A stretch of DNA of 64,000 bases from Hyphomicrobiales bacterium (GCA_027484655.1 JAIXSM010000018.1:82363-146362), one strand, 5' to 3'. Positions 27,040-36,872 are shown, counted from the stretch's first letter. Program-made: numbers and translations. The notes: generated from the letters alone by a model not told the origin.

Positions 27040-28833
27040 ATGCAAGCTCCCCCCGGTCAAGGCTCCCGATACCGCCGCGTTTTCAGGTTCGTCACGCATT
27101 ACTGGCTGATGTTTCCCGGCCTGTTCGGCGTTCTGCTCACCGCGCGCATCGCCTCCACGCTGGTGGACGTGAGCGTGCCCGTGGCGTCGGGGCTCGTGGT
27201 GGATGCTCTGGCCGCTGGCAGCCTCCAAAACCCCGAGCCCGTCTGGCGCGCGCTTGCGATCTTCATCGGCCTCGGCGCGGTGTTCGCCATCTCCCGGCAA
27301 CTCGTGACGTTTCTGCTGAACCGCTTGAGCGCGCGCACCATCGTCGCCATCGGCCGGGATGCGTTCGCAAAGGTTCAGCGTTTCTCTTCCGATTGGCACG
27401 CGAACTCGTTCGCGGGCTCGACCGTGCGCAAGATCACCCGTGGCATGAACGCCTACGACACCTTCACCGACACCATGGCCTTTGGCCTGCTGCCGGCGTT
27501 TATCGTCGTGATTGGCGTGTGCGGCGTGTTCTGGTGGCGCTGGCCGCTGCTGGGCCTCATCGTCGCGGTCGCGATCACGGTGTTTCTGGTTGTGACTGTG
27601 GCGCTTTCCGTCCTGTACGTGCGCCCGGCCAACATTGCGGCGCGCGAGCAGGATTCGCGCATGAGCGGCGTGCTCGCGGACTCGATCACCGGCAACGCCG
27701 CCGTGAAGAGCTTCGCCGCCGAGGAGCGCGAGGAGCAGATGTTCCGCGACGTGTCCGACGACTGGGCGCGCAAGGCCGTGCGCAGCTGGGACCGCAGCGC
27801 AGTCAGCGGAATCGTGCAGTCGGTGATGCTCATCGGCCTGCAGACAGCAATGCTCGGCGCCGGCGTGATGCTTTGGGCGCAGGGGCAGGCGACGCCCGGC
27901 GATTTCGTCAGTCTCATCGCCACGCAGTTTCTCATCAACGGCTATCTGCGCGACATCGGACAGCATGTTCGCACGGTGCAGCGCACCGTCAACGACATGG
28001 ACGATGTGCTTGAGTTCCGCGAGGCGGGGCTTCAGGTCGCAAATGCGCCAAACGCCCGTGCGCTCGCCGTTGACCGGGGACGCATCGAGTTTGAGCGGGT
28101 GACGTTTCGCTACGCCGGCGCCGGAGCGCCGATCTACGAGGACTTCTCGCTCGTCATTCCAGCGGGCCAGCGCGTGGGCCTAGTGGGCCACTCAGGCGCA
28201 GGCAAGACCACGTTCGTGAAGTTGATCCAGCGCCTCTACGATGTCGATCAGGGCCGCATCCTCATCGACGGGCAGAACATCGCCGAGGCGACGCAGGAAA
28301 GCGTGCGCCGCGCTGTTGGGCTTGTGCCGCAGGAGCCAGTGCTCTTCCACCGTACGCTGGCGCAGAACATCGCCTATGGGAGACCCGACGCGACGCGCGC
28401 GCAGATCGAGGAAGCCGCGCGGCTCGCACACGTGGACCTTTTTGTGCGCGGCTTGCCCAAGGGCTACGAAACCCTTGTGGGCGAGCGCGGCGTGAAGCTG
28501 TCGGGGGGTGAGCGCCAGCGCGTCGCCATCGCCCGCGCGATCCTCGCGGCCACGCCGATCCTCATTCTCGATGAGGCGACGTCGAGCCTCGACTCCGTGT
28601 CGGAGATGTACATCCGCGAGGCGGTGGAGCGCCTTTCCGCCGGACGCACGACGATTGTCGTCGCGCATCGCCTGTCCACCATCCAGCGGCTCGACCGTAT
28701 TCTCGTATTCGATGGCGGGCGCATCGTTGAGGATGGCCGCCACGAGGATTTGATGTGCAGGCCGGGCGGCGTTTACCGCAAGCTGCTTGAGACGCAGATC
28801 CGCATGGGCGAGATCGCGACCGCGGCGGAATAG
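27040..28833 (+). CDS. ABC transporter, fused permease and ATPase (exporter type)
   Basis: A 597-residue half-transporter that should work as a homodimer in the inner membrane. Six membrane segments occupy about residues 25-310. The ATPase domain has Walker A GHSGAGKTT near 382, signature LSGGERQRVAIARA near 487, and Walker B ILILDEATSSLDS near 507. It resembles MsbA/Atm1-like exporters but has no diagnostic residue for lipid or glutathione-conjugate export. It follows rsh by 48 bases and ends one base before a convergent outer-membrane gene. Confidence 0.92.
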   Translation: MQAPPGQGSRYRRVFRFVTHYWLMFPGLFGVLLTARIASTLVDVSVPVASGLVVDALAAGSLQNPEPVWRALAIFIGLGAVFAISRQLVTFLLNRLSARTIVAIGRDAFAKVQRFSSDWHANSFAGSTVRKITRGMNAYDTFTDTMAFGLLPAFIVVIGVCGVFWWRWPLLGLIVAVAITVFLVVTVALSVLYVRPANIAAREQDSRMSGVLADSITGNAAVKSFAAEEREEQMFRDVSDDWARKAVRSWDRSAVSGIVQSVMLIGLQTAMLGAGVMLWAQGQATPGDFVSLIATQFLINGYLRDIGQHVRTVQRTVNDMDDVLEFREAGLQVANAPNARALAVDRGRIEFERVTFRYAGAGAPIYEDFSLVIPAGQRVGLVGHSGAGKTTFVKLIQRLYDVDQGRILIDGQNIAEATQESVRRAVGLVPQEPVLFHRTLAQNIAYGRPDATRAQIEEAARLAHVDLFVRGLPKGYETLVGERGVKLSGGERQRVAIARAILAATPILILDEATSSLDSVSEMYIREAVERLSAGRTTIVVAHRLSTIQRLDRILVFDGGRIVEDGRHEDLMCRPGGVYRKLLETQIRMGEIATAAE

Positions 28834-28834
28834 G

Positions 28835-29662
28835 TCAGAACTGCCTGTTCACGCCGACCTTGAACACGTTGCGGAACGTGGACATGCTCTTGTCGCGCGT
28901 AACTGCGACCGCAGGATCGTATTGGTAGCCTTCAGTCGTTTCGCTTTTTACATACCTGTAGTCCGTGGACGTTCCTTTGGCTGAAACGGTCGTGCGCGGC
29001 GCAATCAGCGCGTTGTACTCGGCTTTGAGAGTCCACTGCGGCGCGATCGCATATTCGACGCCTGCGCCCAGGAGCAGCGAGGCCCGCGCGTCGCGCCCTG
29101 TGGTCTTGACGGCTGTGGCTCTCTCAAAGGGCTGTCTGTCCCAACCGGCCGCTCTGTCCGGGTATTCGCCGTAGTCGTAGGCGTGGGCGACCTGAACCGG
29201 CGCATAGGCGGCGCCAGCCTTCATGAACAGCAGCGTATTGCCCATCACGACGCCGCCGCGAAGGGACAACGCGCCGCCGATGCGCGACTTGTAGTCGAGG
29301 CGGTTGCGATACGTCGGCTCGCCGAGTTCCTGCAGGCCGTTGAAACCGGAGTTGCGAAACGGCGCGAACCCCTCGATCTCAAGGCCTCCCATGAAGGCGC
29401 CGGAAACCATGTTGCAGCCAGCCTGAACGCCCGCCACCAGGGCGCTGACGTCGGCCTTTTGCTCACCGAAGCGGGCGTAGCCGGCGAAGGTCTCGCGGCT
29501 CGTCGCCGTCCCCAGGAGACCGCCGCCGTGAACCCCGGCGTAGCAGCCGGAGAAGGGCGCACGCTGATCCATGGCGAAGACTTGCGCGCGGGCGCCTGGC
29601 GCAGCCGCGAGAAGAGCTGCGAAGGCAACGGGCGGCCCGTAAAAGCTGATGAAACGATACAT
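28835..29662 (-). CDS. Outer-membrane beta-barrel protein with a cysteine pair (paralogue 1)
   Basis: A 275-residue protein with a signal peptide at about 1-26 (ending GARAQ), then a run of alternating hydrophobic and polar strands and a C-terminal Phe (VGVNRQF), the usual signature of an outer-membrane barrel. It resembles the Omp25/31 group: PFSGCYAGVHGGG corresponds to the usual GFYAGLNAGG, and AGVQAGCNMVSGAFMGGLE to GGQIGYN. In both places an aromatic is replaced by Cys, so the first two strands may be disulfide-linked. The ATG at 29662 gives the signal peptide. It follows its paralogue by 41 bases. Confidence 0.78.
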   Translation of the reverse strand: MYRFISFYGPPVAFAALLAAAPGARAQVFAMDQRAPFSGCYAGVHGGGLLGTATSRETFAGYARFGEQKADVSALVAGVQAGCNMVSGAFMGGLEIEGFAPFRNSGFNGLQELGEPTYRNRLDYKSRIGGALSLRGGVVMGNTLLFMKAGAAYAPVQVAHAYDYGEYPDRAAGWDRQPFERATAVKTTGRDARASLLLGAGVEYAIAPQWTLKAEYNALIAPRTTVSAKGTSTDYRYVKSETTEGYQYDPAVAVTRDKSMSTFRNVFKVGVNRQF

Positions 29663-29703
29663 GACGGCTATTCTTTCTTCTCGAAATGATTTGCGTGGCG
29701 AAT

Positions 29704-30597
29704 TCAGAAGCTCCGGCTCACGCCAAACTTGAGGCTGCCGCGTCCCATCCGGATCGACTGCGTGTTCTTGTCGCCGGCGAGGTCTTGGCGGGGTGCGCTC
29801 GCGCACCGAAAGGCGCCGTTGTCGTCACACCGCGTTCCGCTCGTGATCGTGCTTTCGAACCGCTCGCCCGGGGTGAAAATGTAGTTGGCCTCGACGCGCG
29901 TCGACCAGTTCTCGCTGATGAGATGCTCGAGCCCCACGCCCAGCAGGAGGCCGAACTGGCGCACGGTCGCGGCGCTCTTGTATCTGACGTCGATCTGCCA
30001 AGGGTCGGCGGCGGTCGGAGCCTCGCGCGCTTTCGTGCGCAGATAGTCGTTGTTTATCTCGGTTGAGAGGCTTGCCACGCCCGCCTTCGCGTAGAGGATC
30101 GTGGAGCCGAAGGCGTAGCCTGCGCGCAGCGAGCCGGCGAACGAGAAGCCGTCGCGCAAATCCACCCGATCTGTCATGGGATCGAGCGCGAAGCCGGTGT
30201 GCGTGATGCGCCCGTCCACCGTCAGCCAGCCATCGACCTCAAGGCCCATCATGAACGAGCCCGAGGACACGTTGCACCCGCCGAACCCACCGACCAGAGG
30301 CTGGTTCGCTCGACCCTTGTGGTCGTTTGCGACGGGGAAGGTGTTGTTGAAATAGTTGTTGGCGATCAGCTTGTGATCGTAGGTCGTGTGCTGCATCCCG
30401 GCCTGTGCGCCAAGATGGCACCAGAACGGGCGAAGGCCGCCGACCACGGGTGGGGCTTGCTCGGGGATGGGTTCAAGCACAGGCGGGGGAGCTGCGTCGA
30501 AGACACCAGGCCTCAACAGCTTCATGTCGGCAGCCGCCGCAAAGGTTGCGGGAAGAATGGCCGCCCCGGCGATGAGGGCGCGAACTGAATTGAACAT
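29704..30597 (-). CDS. Outer-membrane beta-barrel protein with a cysteine pair (paralogue 2)
   Basis: A 297-residue protein with a signal peptide (about residues 1-23, ending FAAAADM), a Pro-rich linker, and a barrel domain ending in Phe (FGVSRSF). It shares with the next gene the pattern of Cys in the first strand (FWCHLGAQAG) and GGCNVSSGSFMMGLEVDG in the second. A further Cys pair (RCDDNGAFRC) lies in a late loop. Both genes are on the minus strand and probably one transcript. The function is unknown; Omp25/31 relatives are structural or porin proteins. Confidence 0.76.
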   Translation of the reverse strand: MFNSVRALIAGAAILPATFAAAADMKLLRPGVFDAAPPPVLEPIPEQAPPVVGGLRPFWCHLGAQAGMQHTTYDHKLIANNYFNNTFPVANDHKGRANQPLVGGFGGCNVSSGSFMMGLEVDGWLTVDGRITHTGFALDPMTDRVDLRDGFSFAGSLRAGYAFGSTILYAKAGVASLSTEINNDYLRTKAREAPTAADPWQIDVRYKSAATVRQFGLLLGVGLEHLISENWSTRVEANYIFTPGERFESTITSGTRCDDNGAFRCASAPRQDLAGDKNTQSIRMGRGSLKFGVSRSF

Positions 30598-30754
30598 TGA
30601 AATAATCTTTCACTCGATACGTGGTCTTGACCATGAACCTCCTATGGTTAAGTTCGAGTAAATCCTGAATCGGATGCGGCGGGTGCGCTTGTAGGACCAT
30701 GCCCCGGGCGCTACTTCTCCAACGCGGCTGCTCCGCCGCATAACTGGATGCGAA

Positions 30755-31510
30755 ATGTCTGCTCCATTCCTTCGCCTGGGCGTGAACATCGATCACGTCG
30801 CCACCGTGCGGAACGCCCGCGGCGGCGCCGTTCCTGATCCCGTGCGGGCTGCGCTGCTCGCCATTGAGGCGGGGGCGGACGGCATTACAGCCCATCTGCG
30901 TGAAGACCGTCGCCACATCCGTGATGAGGACATGGCGCGCCTGAAGCGCGAGATCTCGAGGCCGCTCAATTTTGAAATGGCCGCCACCGACGAGATGGTG
31001 GCGATTGCGCTCCACACGCGGCCGCACGCCTCGTGCCTCGTGCCCGAGAAGCGCAGCGAGCGAACGACAGAAGGCGGGCTTGATGTGGCGGGCGCCCACG
31101 ATCGTCTGAAGGTCATCACGACGGAACTCGCCCGCGCGGGCATGCGCGTTTCGCTGTTCATCGAGCCGTCGCTGGATGCGCTTGAGGCAGCGAAATCCAT
31201 CGGCGCGCCTGTCGTCGAGCTTCACACAGGGGCCTGGTGCGACGCTCTTACCCATGGCCAGCAGGAGAAGGCCGACCACGAGTTCGGCCGCATACGCGTC
31301 GCCGCCGCCCGCGCCGCTGAACTGGGCATCGAGTGCCACGCCGGCCACGGGCTCGACTACGCCACCGCGCGCAAGATCGCGTCGCTGCCGCAGGTGGTCG
31401 AATTGAACATCGGACACTTCCTGATCGGCGAGGCGATTTTTGTCGGGCTGGGCGAGGCCATTCGCCGGATGCGCGCGGCGATGGACGAGGGCCGGCGCGT
31501 CGCGGGTTGA
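30755..31510 (+). CDS. pdxJ: Pyridoxine 5'-phosphate synthase
   Basis: A 251-residue TIM-barrel enzyme that condenses 1-deoxy-D-xylulose 5-phosphate with 3-amino-2-oxopropyl phosphate to form pyridoxine 5'-phosphate. The family start [18 protein letters not shown] is clear, followed by [16 protein letters not shown] and the C-terminal [16 protein letters not shown]. It begins the conserved pdxJ-acpS-lepB-rnc-era series. The ATG is at 30755, 157 bases from the divergent barrel gene. Confidence 0.96.
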   Translation: MSAPFLRLGVNIDHVATVRNARGGAVPDPVRAALLAIEAGADGITAHLREDRRHIRDEDMARLKREISRPLNFEMAATDEMVAIALHTRPHASCLVPEKRSERTTEGGLDVAGAHDRLKVITTELARAGMRVSLFIEPSLDALEAAKSIGAPVVELHTGAWCDALTHGQQEKADHEFGRIRVAAARAAELGIECHAGHGLDYATARKIASLPQVVELNIGHFLIGEAIFVGLGEAIRRMRAAMDEGRRVAG

Positions 31511-31520
31511 GGAGGCGAGC

Positions 31521-31940
31521 GTGATCCTTGGCCTGGGCGCCGACCTTATCGATATCCGCCGCGTTGAGAAAACGCTGGAGCGTTTTGGCCAGCGGTTTGT
31601 CGATCGGTGCTTCACCGATGTGGAGCAGGCGAAGTCCGAGGGGCGCCGGGAGCGCGCCGCCTCCTACGCCAAGCGCTTCGCCGCCAAGGAGGCGTGCTCG
31701 AAGGCGCTGGGCACAGGGCTCCACATGGGGGTCGCCTGGCGGGAGATGGGCGTCGTCAACCTGCCGGGTGGCAAGCCGACCATGGAGTTGACTGGAGGCG
31801 CCGCCGAGCGGCTCGCAGCCATGACGCCGCCGGGGATGCGCCCGGTCATTCACATCACCATCACGGACGATTATCCCCACGCCCAGGCGTTTGTGGTCAT
31901 CGAGGCGCTGCCCGAGACCAGCGGAACTGGAACGGTTTAG
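31521..31940 (+). CDS. acpS: Holo-[acyl-carrier-protein] synthase
   Basis: A 139-residue phosphopantetheinyl transferase of the AcpS type, which activates acyl carrier protein with coenzyme A. The magnesium-binding residues are in [15 protein letters not shown] (Asp) and [16 protein letters not shown] (Glu). The start is GTG at 31521, preceded by GAGGAGG that overlaps the pdxJ stop region, so translation is coupled to pdxJ. Confidence 0.95.
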   Translation: MILGLGADLIDIRRVEKTLERFGQRFVDRCFTDVEQAKSEGRRERAASYAKRFAAKEACSKALGTGLHMGVAWREMGVVNLPGGKPTMELTGGAAERLAAMTPPGMRPVIHITITDDYPHAQAFVVIEALPETSGTGTV

Positions 31941-32115
31941 GCGCGCTGGTCGCCGGTCGGCCTTGGCGGGGCGGGCCGCGGGGGGTATACCGGCCCTCGG
32001 GTGTCGAGCCGGCGTGTCGCTCCTGTGTGTCGATCATTTTGACGAATCCCCGTAGGCTTCCTCCACGGGGGCTCGGTTTGGGCGATCCGGGTTGGATTGC
32101 AGGAAGGCGGAAAGC

Positions 32116-32874
32116 GTGGCGAAGCAGAAGAAGGAAGAGGGGGGCTTTGGCGAAACTGTGAAGGTCATCGTCCAGGCGCTGCTGATCGCGCTGGTCGTCC
32201 GCACGGTGCTGTTCCAGCCCTTCAACATTCCTTCAGGATCGCTGATCCCCACGCTGCTGATCGGCGATTATCTCTTCGTCTCAAAGTACTCGTACGGCTA
32301 CTCGAAGCACTCGCTTCCCTTCAGCCCCGACATCTTCTCTGGCCGTATTCTGGCGAGCGAGCCCAAGCGCGGCGATATCGCCGTGTTCAAGCTGCCCCGC
32401 GACGGCTCGACCGACTACATCAAGCGCGTGATCGGCATGCCCGGCGACACGGTGCAGATGATCGAGGGGCGCCTCTACATCAACGGGCAGGCGGTTCCCC
32501 GCGAGCGGGCGCCGGGCGTGCGCACGCGCGACGCCTTCGGGCGCGAGGTCGAGGCGACCACCTGGCGGGAGACGCTGCCCGGCGGCACGTCGCATCTCAT
32601 CATCGAGCGTGACGGCGACAGGGGCTTTTACGACAACACGCCGCTCTTCAAGGTGCCGCCCGGCAACTACTTCATGATGGGCGACAACCGTGACAACTCC
32701 ACGGATTCCCGCGTGACCAGCGAGGACGGCGGCGTCGGCTTCGTCCCCTTCGAGAATTTCGTCGGGCGCGCAGAGGTGATCTTCTTCTCCGTGGAGGAGG
32801 GCGAGGCCGCCTGGCAGGTGTGGAAGTGGCCTTGGAGCGTGCGCTGGAGCAGGCTGTTCAGCCCGGTGCGCTGA
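32116..32874 (+). CDS. lepB: Signal peptidase I
   Basis: A 252-residue membrane serine protease that removes Sec and Tat signal peptides. One membrane segment (about 14-34) is followed by the catalytic serine in NIPSGSLIPTL and the general-base lysine in YIKRVIGMPGD; the later box is MMGDNRDNSTDSR. The GTG at 32116 follows GGAAGG; a TTG at 32092 is less likely. A hairpin CCCCGT/ACGGGG around 32048-32070 lies in the leader. The stop is one base before the rnc start. Confidence 0.95.
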   Translation: MAKQKKEEGGFGETVKVIVQALLIALVVRTVLFQPFNIPSGSLIPTLLIGDYLFVSKYSYGYSKHSLPFSPDIFSGRILASEPKRGDIAVFKLPRDGSTDYIKRVIGMPGDTVQMIEGRLYINGQAVPRERAPGVRTRDAFGREVEATTWRETLPGGTSHLIIERDGDRGFYDNTPLFKVPPGNYFMMGDNRDNSTDSRVTSEDGGVGFVPFENFVGRAEVIFFSVEEGEAAWQVWKWPWSVRWSRLFSPVR

Positions 32875-32875
32875 C

Positions 32876-33598
32876 ATGGCGCGGAAAGCCCGCCCCGATC
32901 TGGCCGCGCTTGAATCGCACATCGGCCATGCGTTCAAGGACCGGACTCTGCTGGAGCGGGCGCTCACCCACGTGAGCGCCATCTCGGCTGGCGGTGCGCG
33001 CATCGATTCCTATCAGCGGCTGGAGTTTCTGGGCGACCGCGTCCTTGGGCTCGCTGTGTCCGACATGCTGCACGCTGCTTTCCCGAAGGCGGCCGAGGGC
33101 GAACTCTCCCGCCGTCTGGCTGAGCTTGTGCGCAAGGAGACCTGCGCCGACATCGCCCGCGAGTGGGGCGTTGGCGATCACCTTCGCCTTGGCGGCGGCG
33201 AGGCGCAGACGGGCGGCGCCAAGAAGGTCGCCATTCTCGGCGACGTGTGCGAATCCATCATCGGGGCGGTGCATCTGGACGGCGGCTTTGAGGCCGCCAG
33301 CGATCTGGTGCGGCGCAACTGGCTGGAGCGGATGATGAAACCGCGTCGGCCGCTGCGCGACCCCAAAACCGCGTTGCAGGAGTGGGCGCAGGCGCGCGGC
33401 CTTGAAACGCCCGTCTACCGTGAGGCGGACCGGTCCGGCCCCGCACACGCGCCAAGGTTCGTCATCGCTGTCGAGGTCGCCGGTTTTGAATCCGTCGCGG
33501 CCGAGGGGGCATCCAAGCGCACCGCGGAACAAGCGGCGGCGCGCGCATTTATGGCCCGCGAGGGCGTTATTGAACCCCGCGAGAAAGGCTCGACGTGA
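32876..33598 (+). CDS. rnc: Ribonuclease III
   Basis: A 240-residue double-stranded-RNA endonuclease for rRNA and mRNA processing. The family signature is RLEFLGDRVLGLAVSDML near residue 47 and the second acidic block is ILGDVCESIIGAVHLDGG. The C-terminal double-stranded-RNA-binding domain covers about 155-230 (KTALQEWAQARGLETPVY). It overlaps the era start by four bases (GTGA). Confidence 0.96.
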   Translation: MARKARPDLAALESHIGHAFKDRTLLERALTHVSAISAGGARIDSYQRLEFLGDRVLGLAVSDMLHAAFPKAAEGELSRRLAELVRKETCADIAREWGVGDHLRLGGGEAQTGGAKKVAILGDVCESIIGAVHLDGGFEAASDLVRRNWLERMMKPRRPLRDPKTALQEWAQARGLETPVYREADRSGPAHAPRFVIAVEVAGFESVAAEGASKRTAEQAAARAFMAREGVIEPREKGST

Positions 33599-34503
33599 GC
33601 GAAGACCAGACTACACGCTGCGGCTTCGTTGCGCTCATTGGCGCGCCGAACGCCGGCAAATCGACGCTGCTGAACGCCCTTGTGGGCGCCAAGGTGTCCA
33701 TCGTCTCACGCAAGGTGCAAACCACGCGCGCCCAGGTGCGCGGCATCGCCCTGCATGGCGCGGCCCAGATCATCTTCGTGGACACGCCGGGCATCTTCGC
33801 GCCCAAGCGCAGGCTGGACCGCGCGATGGTGACCTCCGCGTGGGGCGGCGCCTCCGACGCGGATGTGGTGTGCCTGCTGATTGACGCCCGCAAGGGGGTT
33901 GATGAGGAGGCGCGCACGATCCTTGAAAAGCTTGCGCAGACCACCCGCCGCCGCACGCTCGCGCTCAACAAGATCGACACCATCGAGAATACGCAATTGC
34001 TGGCGCTCGCCAAGGAGATCAACGAACTGTGTTCCTTTGAGGAGACATTCATGATTTCCGCGCTGCACGGCTACGGCGTCGAGCGGCTGAAGGAGAAACT
34101 GGCCGGCATGATGAAGCCCGGCCCGTGGCTTTACCCGGAAGACCAGATTTCTGACGCGCCGCTGCGCTCGTTGGCCGCCGAGATCACCCGCGAAAAGATT
34201 TTCGAGCGCCTGCACGACGAGTTGCCCTACCAGATCACCGTCGAAACCGACCAGTGGAAGAACCAGCCGGACGGTTCTGCCCGCATTGAGCAGACCATCT
34301 ACGTCACCCGCGAGGGGCACAGGAAGATCGTGCTCGGCGAGGGCGGGCGCACCATCAAGTCCATCGGGTCGGCGGCGCGCAAGGACATCGCCGAGGCCGC
34401 CGAACAGAAGGTGCATCTGTTCCTGTTCGTGAAGGTGCGCGAGAACTGGATCGACGATCCCGAGCGCTATCGCGAGATGGGTCTCGATTTTCCGCGCGAA
34501 TGA
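33595..34503 (+). CDS. era: GTPase Era
   Basis: A 302-residue GTPase that binds 16S rRNA and takes part in 30S subunit maturation. G1 is GAPNAGKSTLLNALVG, G3 DTPGIF and G4 NKID; a C-terminal KH domain follows (about 205-290, with VLGEGGRTIKSIGSAAR). The GTG start overlaps the rnc stop, and its own stop overlaps the next gene (ATGA). recO normally follows era in many relatives but here lies about 5.8 kb away. Confidence 0.96.
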   Translation: MSEDQTTRCGFVALIGAPNAGKSTLLNALVGAKVSIVSRKVQTTRAQVRGIALHGAAQIIFVDTPGIFAPKRRLDRAMVTSAWGGASDADVVCLLIDARKGVDEEARTILEKLAQTTRRRTLALNKIDTIENTQLLALAKEINELCSFEETFMISALHGYGVERLKEKLAGMMKPGPWLYPEDQISDAPLRSLAAEITREKIFERLHDELPYQITVETDQWKNQPDGSARIEQTIYVTREGHRKIVLGEGGRTIKSIGSAARKDIAEAAEQKVHLFLFVKVRENWIDDPERYREMGLDFPRE

Positions 34504-35732
34504 CCGTGGACGCCGGAAGCGCCGCATCTGCGCCTGTCGCGTCTGAGCCAGCGCGCATCGCGGCCGGAACGCCTGCGTTCCGGCGCACGAATATTGCGAT
34601 CTTTTTCTGCGGATTCTCGATCTTCGCGATTCTGTATTGCACGCAGCCTGTGTTGCCGGCGTTCTCGCAGGAGTTCGGCGTGTCTGCGGCGGAAAGCTCG
34701 CTGGCGCTGTCGCTGACCACCGCCACCATGGCGGTGGCGATGCTGTTCGCCAGTTCGCTCTCGGAGGTTGTCGGCCGCAAGTCGATGATGCTTGTGGCGC
34801 TCGTGGCGTCCTCGCTGCTGACGCTGGCGCTCGCCTTCGCGCCGGGCTGGAGCGAGATTCTCTGGCTGCGCGCGCTCGCCGGCGTCACCCTGTCAGGAAT
34901 GCCCGCGGTGGCGCTGGCGTATCTCAGCGAGGAGATGGACGCGAGCGCGGTCGCCAGAGCCGTCGGCATTTATATCGGCGGCAGCGCCATCGGCGGGATG
35001 ATGGGCCGCCTCGTGGTCGCCGGGCTCGCCGACTACGGATCCTGGCGGATCGCCATGGCGACGATTGCGATAACGGGGCTTGTCTCCGCCGCGGTGTTCT
35101 GGCGCACGCTGCCAGCCTCGCGCCATTTCCATGCGCGCACGCCCTCGTTCACCAAACTCGCCGCGTCGCTGTTCGCCTGCGCGCGCAACGGCTCAATCCT
35201 GATCCTGCTTGGCATCGGCTTCCTGCTGCTTGGCGGGTTCATGACCGTGTACAACTACGTCGGCTTCCGGTTGCAAGGCGCGCCGTTCCATCTCAGCCAG
35301 ACGCTCGCGGGGCTGGTGTTTGTGGTCTATCCGCTGGGCTCGTTCTCGTCCGCTTTCATGGGCGCGCAGGCGGCGCGCTATGGTCGCGGGCCGGTGCTGG
35401 TCGGCTCGCTGACGATCATGACTGTGGGCCTTCTGCTGATGACGCCTGACTCGCTCGTGGCGATGCTCGTGGGCCTCAGCGTGCTGACGTTCGGATTTTT
35501 TGGCGCCCACGCGGTGGCCAGCGGCTGGGCCGGGGCGCTTGTGGCCCGCGACAAGGCGCAGGCGTCCTCGCTTTATCTGCTGTGCTACTACGTGGGCGGC
35601 GGCGTCGCGGGCACGGTGGGCGGCCTGTTCTGGGCGAGCCACGGGTGGCCGGGGGTTGCGCTGTTCGCCGGGGTGATGATGCTTGGCACGCTCGCGCTGG
35701 CGACCTTGCTTTGGCGAACCGCGCCGCGCTGA
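34500..35732 (+). CDS. MFS transporter (YnfM/drug-efflux-like)
   Basis: A 410-residue major facilitator with about 12 hydrophobic segments after a 28-residue polar N-terminus. Helix 2-3 loop: SLSEVVGRKSMMLVALVAS, seen here as SEVVGRKSMM. FFGAHAVASGWAGAL near residue 330 is typical of the YnfM-like MFS group, which includes arabinose/drug efflux proteins. The ATG overlaps the era stop by four bases, so it is appended to the pdxJ-era operon; this looks like a later insertion of accessory genes. Confidence 0.87.
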   Translation: MTVDAGSAASAPVASEPARIAAGTPAFRRTNIAIFFCGFSIFAILYCTQPVLPAFSQEFGVSAAESSLALSLTTATMAVAMLFASSLSEVVGRKSMMLVALVASSLLTLALAFAPGWSEILWLRALAGVTLSGMPAVALAYLSEEMDASAVARAVGIYIGGSAIGGMMGRLVVAGLADYGSWRIAMATIAITGLVSAAVFWRTLPASRHFHARTPSFTKLAASLFACARNGSILILLGIGFLLLGGFMTVYNYVGFRLQGAPFHLSQTLAGLVFVVYPLGSFSSAFMGAQAARYGRGPVLVGSLTIMTVGLLLMTPDSLVAMLVGLSVLTFGFFGAHAVASGWAGALVARDKAQASSLYLLCYYVGGGVAGTVGGLFWASHGWPGVALFAGVMMLGTLALATLLWRTAPR

Positions 35733-35755
35733 ACGAACAAAAAAGGGGAGGACGC

Positions 35756-36829
35756 ATGGACGATGGCAAGGCGCCGCTCGTCATCGCGCGGCAGGGGCAC
35801 CTGTATGCAGGCGGGCGCTACCTCGATTCATCGCCGGATCATCCCATGGTCGGGCAGATGTACGCGGAGTTCCAGATCCCCCATGAGCGCCATTTCGATG
35901 CGCCCGTGGTGTTTGTCCATGGCGGCCAGCAGACAGGACTGAACTGGACGCAGACCGCTGACGGGCGTGAGGGCTGGGCGCAGTTCTTTCTGCGGCGCGG
36001 CCACGCCACATACGTGGTCGATCAGGTAGGGCGCGGACGCTCCGCGTGGCGTGAGGAGCACTGCGGGCCGCTGGCGCCGTTGCGGACAGGCTTCGCGATT
36101 CAGCGGTTTGTGGCGCCCGAGCGCTTCGGCGCCTGGCCGCAGGCGCATTTGCACACGCGGTGGCCGGGGGAAGGGCGCCCGGGCGACGCCACGTTCGACG
36201 CGTTTATCGCCACCCAGTCGCCCTCCATGGCCAGCTACGCGCGCCAACAGGAGCTGAACGCGCAGGCCCTGATCGCGCTGTTCGAGAAGATCGGCCCCGG
36301 CGTGCTGGTGGTTCACTCGCAATCGGGCGCGTTCGGCTGGATCGTCGCGGACCGCCGGCCCGATCTTGTGACTGCGTTGATCGCGCTGGAGCCGAATGGC
36401 CCGCCGGTGCGCGACATCGCCAACCTCGGGCCGCCGCACTGGTTCGAGGATACTGGGCGCACCAAGATTTCCGGCCTCTGCGATGTGCCGCTCACGTGGG
36501 ATCCGCCACTGGCAGAAGGCGATGCGCTGGCGTTCGAGAAAGAGGACGGGCCGTCGCGGCCGGATTGCGCGACGTGCTGGAAGCAGGCGGAGCCCGCGCG
36601 GCGGTTGCCAAACCTCGCCCGCGTGCCAATTCTGATGCTGACGGCGGAGGCGAGCTACCACACACCCTATGACCACTGCACCGCTGCGTTCCTGCGGCAG
36701 GCTGGCGTCGCCGTGGAGCACATCTACCTCGCCGAGCGCGGCGTCACCGGCAACGGCCACATGCTGATGATGGAGACCAACAGCGACGAGTCCGCGGCAA
36801 TCGTCGCGGAATGGCTGGAGGGGCGGTAG
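35756..36829 (+). CDS. Alpha/beta hydrolase (esterase-like)
   Basis: A 357-residue alpha/beta hydrolase without a signal peptide. The oxyanion-side motif VFVHGGQQTGLNW is near residue 53, the nucleophile Ser lies in VVHSQSGAFGW near 187, and the catalytic His is probably in GNGHMLMMETNS near 335. It resembles esterases annotated near transporters in Hyphomicrobiales. The substrate is unknown. The ATG at 35756 follows AAAAGGGGAGG. It is 23 bases after the MFS gene, so the two probably form one accessory unit. Confidence 0.82.
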   Translation: MDDGKAPLVIARQGHLYAGGRYLDSSPDHPMVGQMYAEFQIPHERHFDAPVVFVHGGQQTGLNWTQTADGREGWAQFFLRRGHATYVVDQVGRGRSAWREEHCGPLAPLRTGFAIQRFVAPERFGAWPQAHLHTRWPGEGRPGDATFDAFIATQSPSMASYARQQELNAQALIALFEKIGPGVLVVHSQSGAFGWIVADRRPDLVTALIALEPNGPPVRDIANLGPPHWFEDTGRTKISGLCDVPLTWDPPLAEGDALAFEKEDGPSRPDCATCWKQAEPARRLPNLARVPILMLTAEASYHTPYDHCTAAFLRQAGVAVEHIYLAERGVTGNGHMLMMETNSDESAAIVAEWLEGR

Positions 36830-36872
36830 CCGGCGCCGGGAGCCAAAGATCGCTCGCGCCTGCCACCTCCCC

